A stretch of 64,000 nt of DNA from Salibacter halophilus (GTDB taxonomy: Bacteria > Bacteroidota > Bacteroidia > Flavobacteriales_G > Salibacteraceae), in contig NZ_WACR01000003.1 in NCBI RefSeq assembly GCF_008806325.1, positions 248,001 to 312,000 on the forward strand. The letters run 5' to 3'. A program made the position numbers and the translations under genes. Shown piece by piece: positions 28,501-37,384 of the stretch (positions are counted from its first letter, which is position 1; each line of letters starts with the position of its first letter). The notes under the pieces were generated by a model. That model had not been told where the DNA came from. It did no database searches and saw only the letters and a list, made by a program, of their open reading frames with translations.

Positions 28501-29035
28501 GGTACAAACATATCAGGAACCGGAGGCTGAATTTAACTACACCATAATTCCGGGTTGTGAACAACCTAAAATAGAGGTTGAAAACTTCAGTGCCAATACT
28601 GAAAATTCAACGTGGTTATTGAATGGGGAACCCTACACTACTGAGGAATTAAAGAGTCTCGATTTTGCTTACGGTTTGGAATTGGATTTAGTACTGATTG
28701 CTGAATCTCCAAACGGCTGTATTGACACAACCGCTGTAAATATCAGTCCAAAATATTTAGAAACATTATTGAACCTCAAAACACCAAATGTCATTACTCC
28801 CAACAGTGACGGAGTTAACGATTACTTTGAAGTAAAAAGTAATGGAAATGTTGTGAATTGTTTGAGTTTAAGAATTTACAACCGCTGGGGAGCTTTGATA
28901 TTTGAGAATGAAGGCGGCTTTGCGAGCTGGAACGGTAAAAACTTCTCAGGTGAAGATGTAGCTGTTGGAACGTATTATTACATCCTCGAAATTCAGAATA
29001 TCACCAAGAAAGGTTCTGTTACACTCTACCGATAA
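25583..29035 (+). CDS. Large secreted T9SS type B (gliding-motility C-terminal) surface protein
   Basis: 1,150 residues from GTG at 25583; no ATG precedes the signal peptide MKKLSLLLAILAFMLPGLSKA. The mature protein opens with THLIGGNMSYED, a start often seen in this group. The middle is a chain of Ig/PKD-like repeats, with recurring units such as NAGQDTSICFGDTTSIGG, NAGPDRAICVGDSILLG and NPGSDRYICRTRGAMLGG from about 515 to 900. The last ~85 residues (PNVITPNSDGVNDYF ... NRWGALIFENEGGFASWNGK) are the CHU_C/type B sorting domain that directs export by T9SS and surface attachment. Thr, Asp, Ser and Asn dominate. It is likely an adhesin or structural surface protein. It converges with the peroxidase gene, 5 bp apart. 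Confidence 0.93.
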   Translation: MKKLSLLLAILAFMLPGLSKATHLIGGNMSYEDLGPSSTFPGNRNYRIRFQAYMDCNSVNWPNTFPEPNIDIGIYEGSINDFDVDFVSTATMDTVSVGVVDPNLPPGCSFSTSNCVALVEYSTIVSLAPSNEGYHILYDRCCRPGGIVNLDNSGAQALTYKVFIPSDGSGNLLPNSSAAFNDTLVSFICEGDTTFIPNSAIDPDGDSLVYSLEQPYDGNTTNTAPGPAYSSPNFDPYPNPPNLVTWGPGFSTNQIFGNTGFQSINSSTGTTQFGANNPGNYAAAVEIKEFRNGQLISVTRRDIQLLVVQCPPNPNPAQDTSNLDTTALSPVEYQVTAGDSFCIDLDYFDQEGDSLFMTATGNIFDPNLVSPSANILAPLNGDSAITTQLCWQTTCAQGRNAPYTFNVAVRDNGCPPKTFTQNYAIDVQPFEINQEIQGPDLLCSGQSQETYSLPSIQGASYSWTVNGGNIVSGSGTNQLEINWTGNNGSVQATVTSNNGCVVNKSLSVIITQVFANAGQDTSICFGDTTSIGGGSLGVGETVSWTPTTGLSDPSILFPNASPIGTTDYVLQITDSNSCSTTDTVTVIVNRPDTLDLSTNYFLCPGDTLELDPDVPSFQWTSNYFISNQTSVPTRFFPPNDTTYYVDYIDTNGCAATDSINVVTQPEVPTNAGPDRAICVGDSILLGANPTSPPFTDYAWNPNTSMNDSTLSNPLVFPTNSQVYIVNTTNDTCTGSDTVNIVVNPNPTLSTSPDTFACEGDTTQIFAFGTGDFVWDNGDLLSDSTSASPFVLNPTDTSFVVTLTDANGCQATDSVGVRVQELPTINPGSDRYICRTRGAMLGGNPTGPLGSTYQWSSGSEIENDTSANPVVFPDQTTDYSVIVTDSLGCADSASVTLSVMSLFGGFDTIVCRGAEVPMTFSVSDGIEPLNYSISPSQDIEFNEGDSIVARITNPRNYEIRVTDSLGCTDTASVEVQTYQEPEAEFNYTIIPGCEQPKIEVENFSANTENSTWLLNGEPYTTEELKSLDFAYGLELDLVLIAESPNGCIDTTAVNISPKYLETLLNLKTPNVITPNSDGVNDYFEVKSNGNVVNCLSLRIYNRWGALIFENEGGFASWNGKNFSGEDVAVGTYYYILEIQNITKKGSVTLYR

Positions 29036-29040
29036 AAGAC

Positions 29041-30117
29041 TTATTCAAAAGGATTGCTGAATTTTTCGTCCTCTACAAATGATGAATCATTTAATGTGTT
29101 GAGGAATGCGATTAAAGCCTCTTTCTCTTCATCTGTCAAGTTTAAAGAGCCATTTTCCCTATTACTTTTAAGCATAACAGGATCGATATTTGGGCTTTGT
29201 TGATTTACACTATCGCTGTAAAAATTAATTACCTGCTCAAGTGTTTGGAAACGACCATCATGCATATATGGTGCTGTAAAACCGATATTTCGTAAAGTCA
29301 CAACTTTGAATTTTGCAACATCTCTTGGATTCCCGTTAACTCCTCCAAGTCCTGAATCCCTAACCGTACTTTGCAAACCGTTATTTCGAAACGAATTATC
29401 AGTAAAAGTAACGCCATTGTGACAATGGAAGCAATCTGCTCTTTCACTATTAAACAAATCCAATCCCAAACGTTCCTGATCTGTTAAAGTGGCTTCACCA
29501 CGAAGGTATTTATCATACTTTGAATCAGCTGAGATCAATGTTTTTTCAAACTGGGCAATTGCTTTTACAACATGGGTTGAATCAAAATCCTGTACTCCAA
29601 ATGCTCGCTCAAATAGCAATGGATACTCTTCATGGGCCTTGAGTTTTTGTATAGCTTGTGGCCACGGTAAGTTCATCTCAATAGGGTTTGACACCGGATC
29701 TAATGCCTGATGCTCGAGAGAAAAAGATCTACCATCCCAAAAAAACTCTCTTCGCCATGCAAGGTTGATTAGAGCCATAGCATTTCTTTTGCCAATTGCT
29801 CCAGGTGCCGCTCCGGGACTCACTCTCCTGGGATCAGAAAAACCTTTGGATTGATTGTGACAACTTGCACAACTCTGTCTATTTCCATCGCTTAATATAG
29901 GATCGTGAAAGAGCTTTTTACCTAAAGAAATTCCCTCAAGCGTGAGTGGGTTATCAGGGTTGCGGTAATAATCACCAAAACCCTGCGGAATCCTCAATTC
30001 GTGAGGTGTGGGATCTGGAATTTCATCCTTTACAGTTTTACCTTCAGGAAATTCAACGTCACGTTGACACCCAACGGATGCAAAAAATATTATCAGAATC
30101 CAACTCCACTTCATCAT
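29041..30117 (-). CDS. Di-haem cytochrome-c peroxidase family lipoprotein
   Basis: 358 residues. A lipoprotein signal (LIIFFASVGC, Cys17) precedes the CcpA/MauG-type fold. There are two CxxCH haem sites: CASCH at 83-87 and CFHCH at 230-234. The segment NLAWRREFFWDGRSFSLEHQALDP near 119-142 and the C-terminal TLRNIGFTAPYMHDGRFQTLEQVINFY are typical. It should reduce hydrogen peroxide with electrons from small cytochromes, or oxidise a protein target, at the periplasmic membrane face. Its ATG overlaps the TGA of the upstream subtilase gene by 4 bp, so translation is coupled. Confidence 0.95.
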   Translation of the reverse strand: MMKWSWILIIFFASVGCQRDVEFPEGKTVKDEIPDPTPHELRIPQGFGDYYRNPDNPLTLEGISLGKKLFHDPILSDGNRQSCASCHNQSKGFSDPRRVSPGAAPGAIGKRNAMALINLAWRREFFWDGRSFSLEHQALDPVSNPIEMNLPWPQAIQKLKAHEEYPLLFERAFGVQDFDSTHVVKAIAQFEKTLISADSKYDKYLRGEATLTDQERLGLDLFNSERADCFHCHNGVTFTDNSFRNNGLQSTVRDSGLGGVNGNPRDVAKFKVVTLRNIGFTAPYMHDGRFQTLEQVINFYSDSVNQQSPNIDPVMLKSNRENGSLNLTDEEKEALIAFLNTLNDSSFVEDEKFSNPFE

Positions 30118-32162
30118 CTCACAATCACTTTTTCTGTTTTTACAGGATTTCCGTCACTATGAATTTTGAAAATATAAAGTCCGGATGGTAAACCCGTTAA
30201 GTCGATCATTTGTTTATCGAGTCTTTCGGTCAGAACCACTTTACCCACTACATCCAATACATCGAGGGTTAAACCGCGAGCACCTCCGGTTCTGACTGTC
30301 ACCAAACCTTTGGTTGGATTTGGATAAATGCTGATATCGTTTTCTGTAAGTTCATCTGATCCGCTCAAAAACATATCAAATGACTTCGTCACTGAACATC
30401 CGGTAGAGTCGGTCACAGTAACCTGATAATTTCCCTGACTTAAGTTTTGAATCGCATCAGTTGTGTCACCGGTTGACCATTCATATTCAATATTTCCATT
30501 GCCTCCGCTTACCTGTAGTTGGATTGAGCCATCGCCAGCATTTGGAGCAGAAATCAGATTAACCTGTGAAGTGAGAACGATAGAATCAAACTGTGAAATC
30601 TCAATATTCACAACTTTCCCGTTACCATAGCGATCTACTCCGGTAACTGAATAATTTCCGGCACACATGCCTGATCGTACATTATTATCAGTTACAAGTC
30701 CATCATTCCAATAATATTCTATGGGAGCTACTGCGTAATGCAGATCGACAATTACTTCAGCACCGCAAGGTTCACAATTTGCCTGAGAAGATTCAAATGA
30801 AATATCAGTACAATCAAAGCGAAGCATTTCTTCTATAGCTCTTGTCAGGTTTAATTTTCCTTCTGTAGCTGAAGTCCCCTGAAGCAAAGAGAGTGTATCG
30901 GCTCCTTTCAAAATTGATTCGCGAACATACAATGCAATACTGTCTGGATTTTGCTTGTACAGATTGATCAGATCAGGACACATAGCACTGTACAACAATC
31001 CAATAGCTCCGGCAACTTGCGGTGCTGCCATAGACGTTCCTGTTGAATTAGAATATGAGTTTGAAGGAACAGTACTGTAAATGTCTGTACCCGGAGCTGC
31101 TATGTCAATGTGTGTTGTTCCGTATCCAGCACCCGCATTTTTTACTGCATCTTCAGTCAAATTAGTAACGGAAAGCAAATATGGACTTGAACAGGTTGTG
31201 GGCATATCTCCAAACTGATCGATATCAATATTACCATTAATCGTAGCCCCGGTACTCAAAACGCCCTCAGCACCAAGAGAATCGTAAAAATTACACCACA
31301 GCGGATATTGAGAAGCATCAGCAAAGTTGATTCCAAAACTAGAGTTTGCAGCAACTACAAAAGCTCCTTTTTGACCATCTGTTTCGTTGTAAAGTGCTCT
31401 CATCTCCAGGATATAACCATAAGCAGCAAGAACAACAGCTTCTGAACCGCTGGAACCTGCAATAGGCAACACTTCCATTCCCCATCCTACTCCGGTTACA
31501 CCTTGATTGTTATCGCCTTTTGCTGCGGCAATTCCGGTAACATGAGTCCCGTGTTGTTGTGTCGGAATTACATTTGTATCGTTATATGCATTCCAACCAT
31601 TCACATCATCGACATAACCGTTTTGGTCATCGTCAATATTGTTATTCGGAATTTCATTCGTGTTTTCAAAAAAAGATAAGTCCTGGTGATTCAAATCAAA
31701 CCCATTATCAACAACAGCTATCACAATCTTTTCACCAGTGGAGGTAGTATCGCCTGTTGAATAATCCCAGGCAGTTGGAGCTGCCATATTTCCCAATCTG
31801 GTTTCATTCAATGCCCATTGAGCTGGATAATCCAGGTCGTTCGGAGTCTTATCGCGCAATTCCACATTTGTGTGGTTTGGCTGTACAGCAATTGTTCTTT
31901 GGTCAGAGCCAAATACACCGAGTAGTTTGTCGATATTAGCTAAATTGGTGTCGAAGTGAATGAGGTGCATATTCATTCGGCCAGATAGCTCTTTGCTTTT
32001 GTAAACCAACTGATTTCCAAACGCATTATTCATGTCGTGCGTAAACTCATCGATATTCACATCATTGTGAAATTGCACGATGAGTTGGTCAGTTGCGAAT
32101 TGTGCTCTGACCATTACAGTCGTAAAAAGCACAAAAATTAATATCCCTACAATTCTTTTCAT
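30114..32162 (-). CDS. Subtilisin-like S8 serine protease with T9SS type A sorting domain
   Basis: 682 residues. Signal peptide MKRIVGILIFVLFTTVMVRA, then an inhibitor-like propeptide (about 20-110). The catalytic domain has Asp in IAVVDNGFDL (about 150), His in HGTHVTGIAA (about 204) and Ser in GTSMAAPQVAGA (about 374). A region of Ig-like or SprB-like repeats (about 490-600) contains YSVTGVDRYGNG and YQVTVTDSTGCS. The final ~75 residues begin ISIYPNPTKG and end with LPSGLYIFKIHSDG...VIVR, the por secretion tail (type A). It is predicted to be exported across the outer membrane by T9SS. It forms an overlapping pair with the downstream peroxidase gene. Confidence 0.95.
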   Translation of the reverse strand: MKRIVGILIFVLFTTVMVRAQFATDQLIVQFHNDVNIDEFTHDMNNAFGNQLVYKSKELSGRMNMHLIHFDTNLANIDKLLGVFGSDQRTIAVQPNHTNVELRDKTPNDLDYPAQWALNETRLGNMAAPTAWDYSTGDTTSTGEKIVIAVVDNGFDLNHQDLSFFENTNEIPNNNIDDDQNGYVDDVNGWNAYNDTNVIPTQQHGTHVTGIAAAKGDNNQGVTGVGWGMEVLPIAGSSGSEAVVLAAYGYILEMRALYNETDGQKGAFVVAANSSFGINFADASQYPLWCNFYDSLGAEGVLSTGATINGNIDIDQFGDMPTTCSSPYLLSVTNLTEDAVKNAGAGYGTTHIDIAAPGTDIYSTVPSNSYSNSTGTSMAAPQVAGAIGLLYSAMCPDLINLYKQNPDSIALYVRESILKGADTLSLLQGTSATEGKLNLTRAIEEMLRFDCTDISFESSQANCEPCGAEVIVDLHYAVAPIEYYWNDGLVTDNNVRSGMCAGNYSVTGVDRYGNGKVVNIEISQFDSIVLTSQVNLISAPNAGDGSIQLQVSGGNGNIEYEWSTGDTTDAIQNLSQGNYQVTVTDSTGCSVTKSFDMFLSGSDELTENDISIYPNPTKGLVTVRTGGARGLTLDVLDVVGKVVLTERLDKQMIDLTGLPSGLYIFKIHSDGNPVKTEKVIVR

Positions 32163-32187
32163 TGTATCTTATAAAACGTTGAAAAGC

Positions 32188-32195
32188 TAAATTTG
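32188..32195 (+). promoter_or_regulatory. Probable -7 box of the AddA-like gene
   Basis: TAAATTTG matches TAnnTTTG; a TTG at 32162-32164 lies 23 bp upstream as a possible -33 element. The ATG is at 32240. Confidence 0.5.
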
Positions 32196-32239
32196 TTAGT
32201 TTCGAAGATATTAAAGATTCATTTAACGCCCAGTACTAA

Positions 32240-35200
32240 ATGTCACTAATTGTCTTAAAAGCATCAGCAGGATCGGGGAAAACGTTCCAATTAGCCAAGC
32301 GATTTTTGTATCTGGTTTTAACCGCTGAAAACGAAGATACTTTTAAATCAATTCTCGCTATAACCTTTACTAACAAAGCGGCTCAGGAGATGAAAGACCG
32401 CATTGTTTTCACGCTTCAGGAATTTGCAACCTCAAATGAATTAAAAGGCCGAGAAGCTGTTTTACTGGAACAACTAATTGAGGAAACAAACTTGAGTGAA
32501 AGCGAATTAAGATCGCGTTCAAAAAACGTCCTCTTTTCACTCCTCCACCATTACGGAGATTTTTCTGTGAGCACAATCGATAGTTTCACTCACAGACTCG
32601 TAAAGTCGTTCAGCTTTGATCTCAAAATTCCATCAAACTTCAAAGTTGAGTTGGATGTCAATTCATTACTTACAATGGCTGTCAATGAGCTACTTTTTGA
32701 GATTGGAAATAATGATAGGTTGCCCACTAAAATCCTTGAAGATTTTGTGGAAAAACAGGTTGATAACGAGAAATCATGGAACATTAACAACTTACTCGTT
32801 GAATTTGCCGAACCGCTTTTAAGAGACGACAATAACAGAGAAATTGCTGCATTAGAAGAAGTTGAGCTCGATGTATTCAAAAAACTAGCTGATAAACATC
32901 AAAAAGATTGCGAATCATTAGAAAAACAAATCAGTGAAATTGCTGATGAAGGTCTCTCTTATATTCACGATAACAATTTAGCGGAATATGTGAGCCGTGG
33001 TTCACTGATAATACGACTGACATCTTTCAAGGACTCAGACTTCGAAAAAATATCGAATGATGAACCGGATTTTTACAACAATCCTGATAAATGGTTTAAA
33101 AAAGATCTTGAAAAAAACTTCCCCGACTCCGATTCTATCAAAATAAAAGCTCACAGCTACATCGAATCCATAATTGAGCTTTACGAGAAGTACGTTTACA
33201 ACAAAATCATCGCCAACGAAGTTTTCAGAACCGGAACTCTGAGCCTTGTAGGTGAGCATCTCGAGTTACTCAAAAAACAATTGAACACACTTCATATTTC
33301 AGACTTCAACAAAAGCATTGGAGATGTTGTACAGTCAGAGCCGGCACCATTTATCTACGAGCGTTTAGGAGAGCACTACCGTCATTACATGCTCGATGAA
33401 TTCCAGGATACTTCAATCATTCAATGGCATAATTTAATTCCTCTGCTAGGTAATGCACTCAGCCAGGGTGGATCTTCACTAATTGTGGGAGATGCCAAAC
33501 AAGCAATATACAGATTTAGAGGTGGTGAAGCCAGGCAATTTGTCGCTCTTCCAGAATTGTACAACCCTTATGCTGATCAGGTTATTGCAGGTTGGCAGGC
33601 ACCTTTCTTAAATGTTGAAGATTCAAGTCCGCTCGATCACAACTTTAGATCGTGGCAAAACATAGTAAACTTCAACAATAAGTTCTTCAGCCGCGCAAAA
33701 GAAAAACTGTCTGATGATCAAAAAAAGATGTACGATGATGTTGAGCAAACTCCCTTTCACGATGAAGAAAAGGGGTTTGTTTCATTTACTCTTCACAAAT
33801 ATCACAAAGGGAATAAGATGGAGCTCAATAAAAATGAGTTCATAAGATGGGCAAAAGAAGAAAACGAAACTGCTGTAGTCGAATTAATTCAGGATCTGAC
33901 CAAAAACGGGTTTTACAAGCCTTTTGAAATAATGATTCTAGTGAGGAATGGCAAGGAATCGAGCAAAATAGCTTCAATACTCAAAAAGCACAATATTGAT
34001 GTGCATTCTGAAAAAAGTACGATTCTAGGTAATACTCCAGAGTTCAGATTAGCAATAAGCTTTTTTAACCTGCTCCTCTCTCCTACTGAAAAATATTACA
34101 AAGTTGAATTCCTTACCGCTGTAGATAATCTCAACTTACTAGATGATCCATTACCAAACTTCTTATCCAGGGATTTCCTATCTGTAGAATTGAATGATTT
34201 TTTTGCAAAATCGTTGGGAACACGAATCGTTGTAAATAGTCAAAAATCAATTGCCGAAAACTTTGAAGAACTGATTTCCAGTTTGACCGAAAATGAGAAA
34301 AATGCAGCCTTCTTATCCATTTCAGAGTTCATCCAGTCCTTTACCGATAAAAACGGCAACAACCTCACGAATTTCATCAATAAATTGGAAGTCAAAAAAG
34401 AACAAATTAACGTAGAAACTCAGCCTCATGAGAATGCAGTTCAAATAATGACCATGCACAAATCAAAAGGATTACAATCTGCAGTGGTTATTTGTCCTTA
34501 TTTGGATGGAGATCTTAAAAAGATTGGAACAGAATGGGTACAAACAAAAGAATCTGAGCTGCCATTCATGCAAATCGATTTAAAAGGAAAACCCATAAAA
34601 TTCACATCTTTCAGGGATTATCAAACACTAAAGGAAGAAGAGGAAATTGCCGATACTCTGAATCTACTCTACGTGGCATTTACCAGAGCTGAGGAACAAC
34701 TTTACGGCTTTTCTGCAGAAACTACTGATGCTAAAACTGGCGGATTGATCCTCGACTACATTTCTGATTTTGCTAACACAGATAACAATGTCACGTTCAC
34801 ATATGGAAGTCCAGTCACAAACAGAATAGCTAAGACTAAGGAACAAATCAACACAATGGCTGATTCAGACTTTCATTTCTATGATCACAAAAAGGATTTG
34901 AAAGTGTCGAGGCCTAAAGTTCAGTATTCAAAGTCTGCTGAGAAAACAGCTTCACAACTTGGAGCTATCACCCACGAAATACTGGAAAAAACCAATGGTC
35001 AGATCCAGCTGAATGAATTACTCAATCAGGCTTGTGAAGTTCACAGATTGAGTGATTCAGAAAAAAGACAAATTGAAAGTTGGATCGAAAACGTTCTTCA
35101 ATCTGATTATTCAGAAGCCATACTTTCAGCCAACTCACTTTCTGAACGCTCATTGTACGTTCCGTCAAGCAAATCAACATACAGGCCAGATAAAGTGGCT

Positions 35201-35368
35201 CTGACCGGTGAAAATACAGCCCAGGTATTCGATTTTAAAACCGGTGGAAGAACATTTGAGCATCAGGAACAACTCAATAATTACGCATCAGTGATGACTG
35301 AGATGGGACTGAAAATCGAAAAAACGGTATTGTGCTACTTAGATGAAAATGAATTCGTAGAACTGTAG
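32240..35368 (+). CDS. AddA/RecB-like UvrD-family helicase-nuclease
   Basis: 1,042 residues. SF1 helicase motifs: Walker A ASAGSGKTFQLAKRF at 8-22, motif Ia AITFTNKAAQEMKDRI near 42-57, motif II LDEFQDTS near 385, motif III LIVGDAKQAIYRFRGG near 415-430, motif V VQIMTMHKSKGLQ near 733, and motif VI LNLLYVAFTRAEEQLYGF near 809. The C-terminus has a RecB-type nuclease core, with YRPDKVAL then QVFDFKTG (Asp and Lys near 998-1000). This is the architecture of AddA, which resects double-strand breaks with AddB until a Chi-like sequence is met. No addB is adjacent: the upstream neighbour is a divergent protease gene and the downstream is nqrF. It may act with a distant AddB or alone. Confidence 0.9.
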   Translation: MSLIVLKASAGSGKTFQLAKRFLYLVLTAENEDTFKSILAITFTNKAAQEMKDRIVFTLQEFATSNELKGREAVLLEQLIEETNLSESELRSRSKNVLFSLLHHYGDFSVSTIDSFTHRLVKSFSFDLKIPSNFKVELDVNSLLTMAVNELLFEIGNNDRLPTKILEDFVEKQVDNEKSWNINNLLVEFAEPLLRDDNNREIAALEEVELDVFKKLADKHQKDCESLEKQISEIADEGLSYIHDNNLAEYVSRGSLIIRLTSFKDSDFEKISNDEPDFYNNPDKWFKKDLEKNFPDSDSIKIKAHSYIESIIELYEKYVYNKIIANEVFRTGTLSLVGEHLELLKKQLNTLHISDFNKSIGDVVQSEPAPFIYERLGEHYRHYMLDEFQDTSIIQWHNLIPLLGNALSQGGSSLIVGDAKQAIYRFRGGEARQFVALPELYNPYADQVIAGWQAPFLNVEDSSPLDHNFRSWQNIVNFNNKFFSRAKEKLSDDQKKMYDDVEQTPFHDEEKGFVSFTLHKYHKGNKMELNKNEFIRWAKEENETAVVELIQDLTKNGFYKPFEIMILVRNGKESSKIASILKKHNIDVHSEKSTILGNTPEFRLAISFFNLLLSPTEKYYKVEFLTAVDNLNLLDDPLPNFLSRDFLSVELNDFFAKSLGTRIVVNSQKSIAENFEELISSLTENEKNAAFLSISEFIQSFTDKNGNNLTNFINKLEVKKEQINVETQPHENAVQIMTMHKSKGLQSAVVICPYLDGDLKKIGTEWVQTKESELPFMQIDLKGKPIKFTSFRDYQTLKEEEEIADTLNLLYVAFTRAEEQLYGFSAETTDAKTGGLILDYISDFANTDNNVTFTYGSPVTNRIAKTKEQINTMADSDFHFYDHKKDLKVSRPKVQYSKSAEKTASQLGAITHEILEKTNGQIQLNELLNQACEVHRLSDSEKRQIESWIENVLQSDYSEAILSANSLSERSLYVPSSKSTYRPDKVALTGENTAQVFDFKTGGRTFEHQEQLNNYASVMTEMGLKIEKTVLCYLDENEFVEL

Positions 35369-35370
35369 TC

Positions 35371-35402
35371 AAAAAAAAGGCTCGCCTTAAGCGAGCCTTT
35401 GT
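35371..35402. terminator. Bidirectional terminator between the AddA-like gene and nqrF
   Basis: Perfect 10-bp stem AAAGGCTCGC/GCGAGCCTTT (35376-35385, 35391-35400) with a 5-nt loop and an A8 run on the left. It serves the two convergent transcription units. Confidence 0.88.
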
Positions 35403-35424
35403 ATCAATTTTCAATTTGGAAAGA

Positions 35425-36720
35425 TTATCCTCCAAAGTCGTCAAATGAAACGTTTTCTTCAGGGATTCCCCAGTCGTCACACATTTTGAGAACGGCCTGG
35501 TTCATCAATGGAGGTCCGCAGAAATAAACTTCTACTTCTTCCGGTTCATCATGGTTCTCGAAGTAATGTTCAATAACAGCTTCGTGAACAAAACCCAGGA
35601 ATCCATCTCCTTCGTCATCTAGACTTTTCTTTTCTTTCCAGTTATCTTCTTCAAGTGGTTCTGAAAGAACTACATGGAAGCTAAAGTTTGGAAATTCCTT
35701 TTCTATTTGTCTGAAATCTTCAAGGTAGAAAAGCTCACGTTTTGAGCGTCCACCGTAGAAGAACGTCACTTTACGGTCTGTCTTTAAAGTGTGGAACAAG
35801 TGGAATAAGTGAGAACGCATAGGCGCCATTCCTGCACCACCACCAATGTAAAGCATTTCAGCATCAGTATCTTTGATAAAGAACTCACCGTAAGGTCCAC
35901 TAATTGTTACTTTATCTCCCGGCTTACGCGTAAATACATAAGAAGAGCAAATTCCAGGATTAACATCCATCCAAGAATTCTTAGAACGATCCCATGGTGG
36001 AGTTGCAATACGGATATTCAGCTTAATAATATTTCCTTCTGCAGGGTGGTTTGCCATTGAGTATGCTCTGAAAATTTCTTCGTCATTTTTCATTTTCAGA
36101 TCCCAAAGACCAAATCCGTCCCATTCCTTTTGGAATTTTTGAGGATCATCGTGCATCTCAGGGTGAGCGGTGATGTCCATATCCTTGAAATCAACTTCAA
36201 TTTTAGGAACATCAATTTGAATATAACCACCGGCTTCAAAGTCGAGATTTTCACCTTCAGGTAGTTTTACAACAAACTCCTTAATAAATGAAGCCACATT
36301 GTAATTGGAAACCACTTCGCATTCCCATTTCTTGATACCGAAGATCTCTTCAGGAATTTCGATCTTCATGTTATCTTTAACCTTTACCTGACAGCCAAGT
36401 CTCCAGTCGTCCTGAACTTCTTTTCTGGTGAAATATGGTTTCTCAGTTGGTAGAATTTCACCTCCACCATCGTGAACCTGACACTTGCACATTGCACAAG
36501 TACCACCACCACCGCAGGCTGATGGTAAAAAGATTTGATTGTTACCAAGTGTTGACAACAAAGTGCCGCCAGCTTCAGTTTCTATAGTTTTTTCTCCGTT
36601 AATCTCAATTTTCACTGCACCAGATGGGCTCAGTTTTGCTTTAGCGAAAAGCAATACCGCGACCAATAACAAAATAAGCGCGAGGAAAATTACAATTGTA
36701 AGTAATACTGTTGTCGTCAT
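35425..36720 (-). CDS. nqrF: Na+-translocating NADH:quinone reductase subunit F
   Basis: 431 residues. There is one N-terminal membrane anchor (about 5-28). The 2Fe-2S ferredoxin domain has CGGGGTCAMCKC near 69-80 and the fourth Cys in WRLGCQVKV near 111. The FAD domain has RAYSMANHP near 219, and the NADH domain ends in FCGPPLMN and the last residues FDDFGG. NqrF oxidises NADH and sends electrons via FAD and 2Fe-2S into the Na+-pumping complex in the inner membrane. It is the last gene of nqrABCDEF, 24 bp after nqrE. Confidence 0.98.
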   Translation of the reverse strand: MTTTVLLTIVIFLALILLLVAVLLFAKAKLSPSGAVKIEINGEKTIETEAGGTLLSTLGNNQIFLPSACGGGGTCAMCKCQVHDGGGEILPTEKPYFTRKEVQDDWRLGCQVKVKDNMKIEIPEEIFGIKKWECEVVSNYNVASFIKEFVVKLPEGENLDFEAGGYIQIDVPKIEVDFKDMDITAHPEMHDDPQKFQKEWDGFGLWDLKMKNDEEIFRAYSMANHPAEGNIIKLNIRIATPPWDRSKNSWMDVNPGICSSYVFTRKPGDKVTISGPYGEFFIKDTDAEMLYIGGGAGMAPMRSHLFHLFHTLKTDRKVTFFYGGRSKRELFYLEDFRQIEKEFPNFSFHVVLSEPLEEDNWKEKKSLDDEGDGFLGFVHEAVIEHYFENHDEPEEVEVYFCGPPLMNQAVLKMCDDWGIPEENVSFDDFGG

Positions 36721-36744
36721 GCCTTACTATCTATCTGTTAACAA

Positions 36745-37362
36745 TTAAAGTTCAATTCCCATGAAACTCATGAAAGCAATTCCCATAAGTCCAGTGATGA
36801 TAAATGTAATTCCGAGTCCGCGCAAAGGTGCAGGTACATCAGAATAACGAATTTTTTCGCGAATAGCAGCAATTGCAACAATTGCGAGGAACCAACCAAC
36901 ACCAGAACCCAATCCGAATGAAGTTGCCTCTGCTATTGAAGCGTATTGTCTTTCCTGCATAAAGAGAGAACCACCCAATATTGAACAGTTTACTGCGATG
37001 AGCGGAAGGAATATACCGAGTGCTCCATAAAGTGCCGGAGCAAACTTTTCAACGATCATCTCTACAAGCTGAACCATTGAAGCAATTACTGCAATGAACA
37101 TGATGAAGCTCAAGAAACTCAAATCTACACTTGCAAAGTCATCACTTATCCAGGTTAGAGCTCCTTCTTTCAACACGTAATTTTCAAGAAGGTAATTGAT
37201 AGGAACAGTAATACCGAGAACGAATATTACAGCAGCTCCCAGTCCGACTCCCGTGTTGACAGTTTTCGATACTGCCAGGTAAGAACACATACCCAAAAAG
37301 TATGCGAAAATCATATTATCAACGAAAATCGACTTGACAAATATGTTTACTAAATCTTGCAT
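36745..37362 (-). CDS. nqrE: Na+-translocating NADH:quinone reductase subunit E
   Basis: 205 residues with six hydrophobic segments. It begins with [30 protein letters not shown], including the conserved Cys of the inverted NqrD/NqrE repeat. A second conserved motif, [15 protein letters not shown] near 118, carries the other Cys. The two subunits D and E coordinate an iron centre in the membrane. Length and order are standard. It lies 22 bp after nqrD. Confidence 0.97.
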   Translation of the reverse strand: MQDLVNIFVKSIFVDNMIFAYFLGMCSYLAVSKTVNTGVGLGAAVIFVLGITVPINYLLENYVLKEGALTWISDDFASVDLSFLSFIMFIAVIASMVQLVEMIVEKFAPALYGALGIFLPLIAVNCSILGGSLFMQERQYASIAEATSFGLGSGVGWFLAIVAIAAIREKIRYSDVPAPLRGLGITFIITGLMGIAFMSFMGIEL

Positions 37363-37384
37363 AACTCTCTATTAAAATAGTTTC

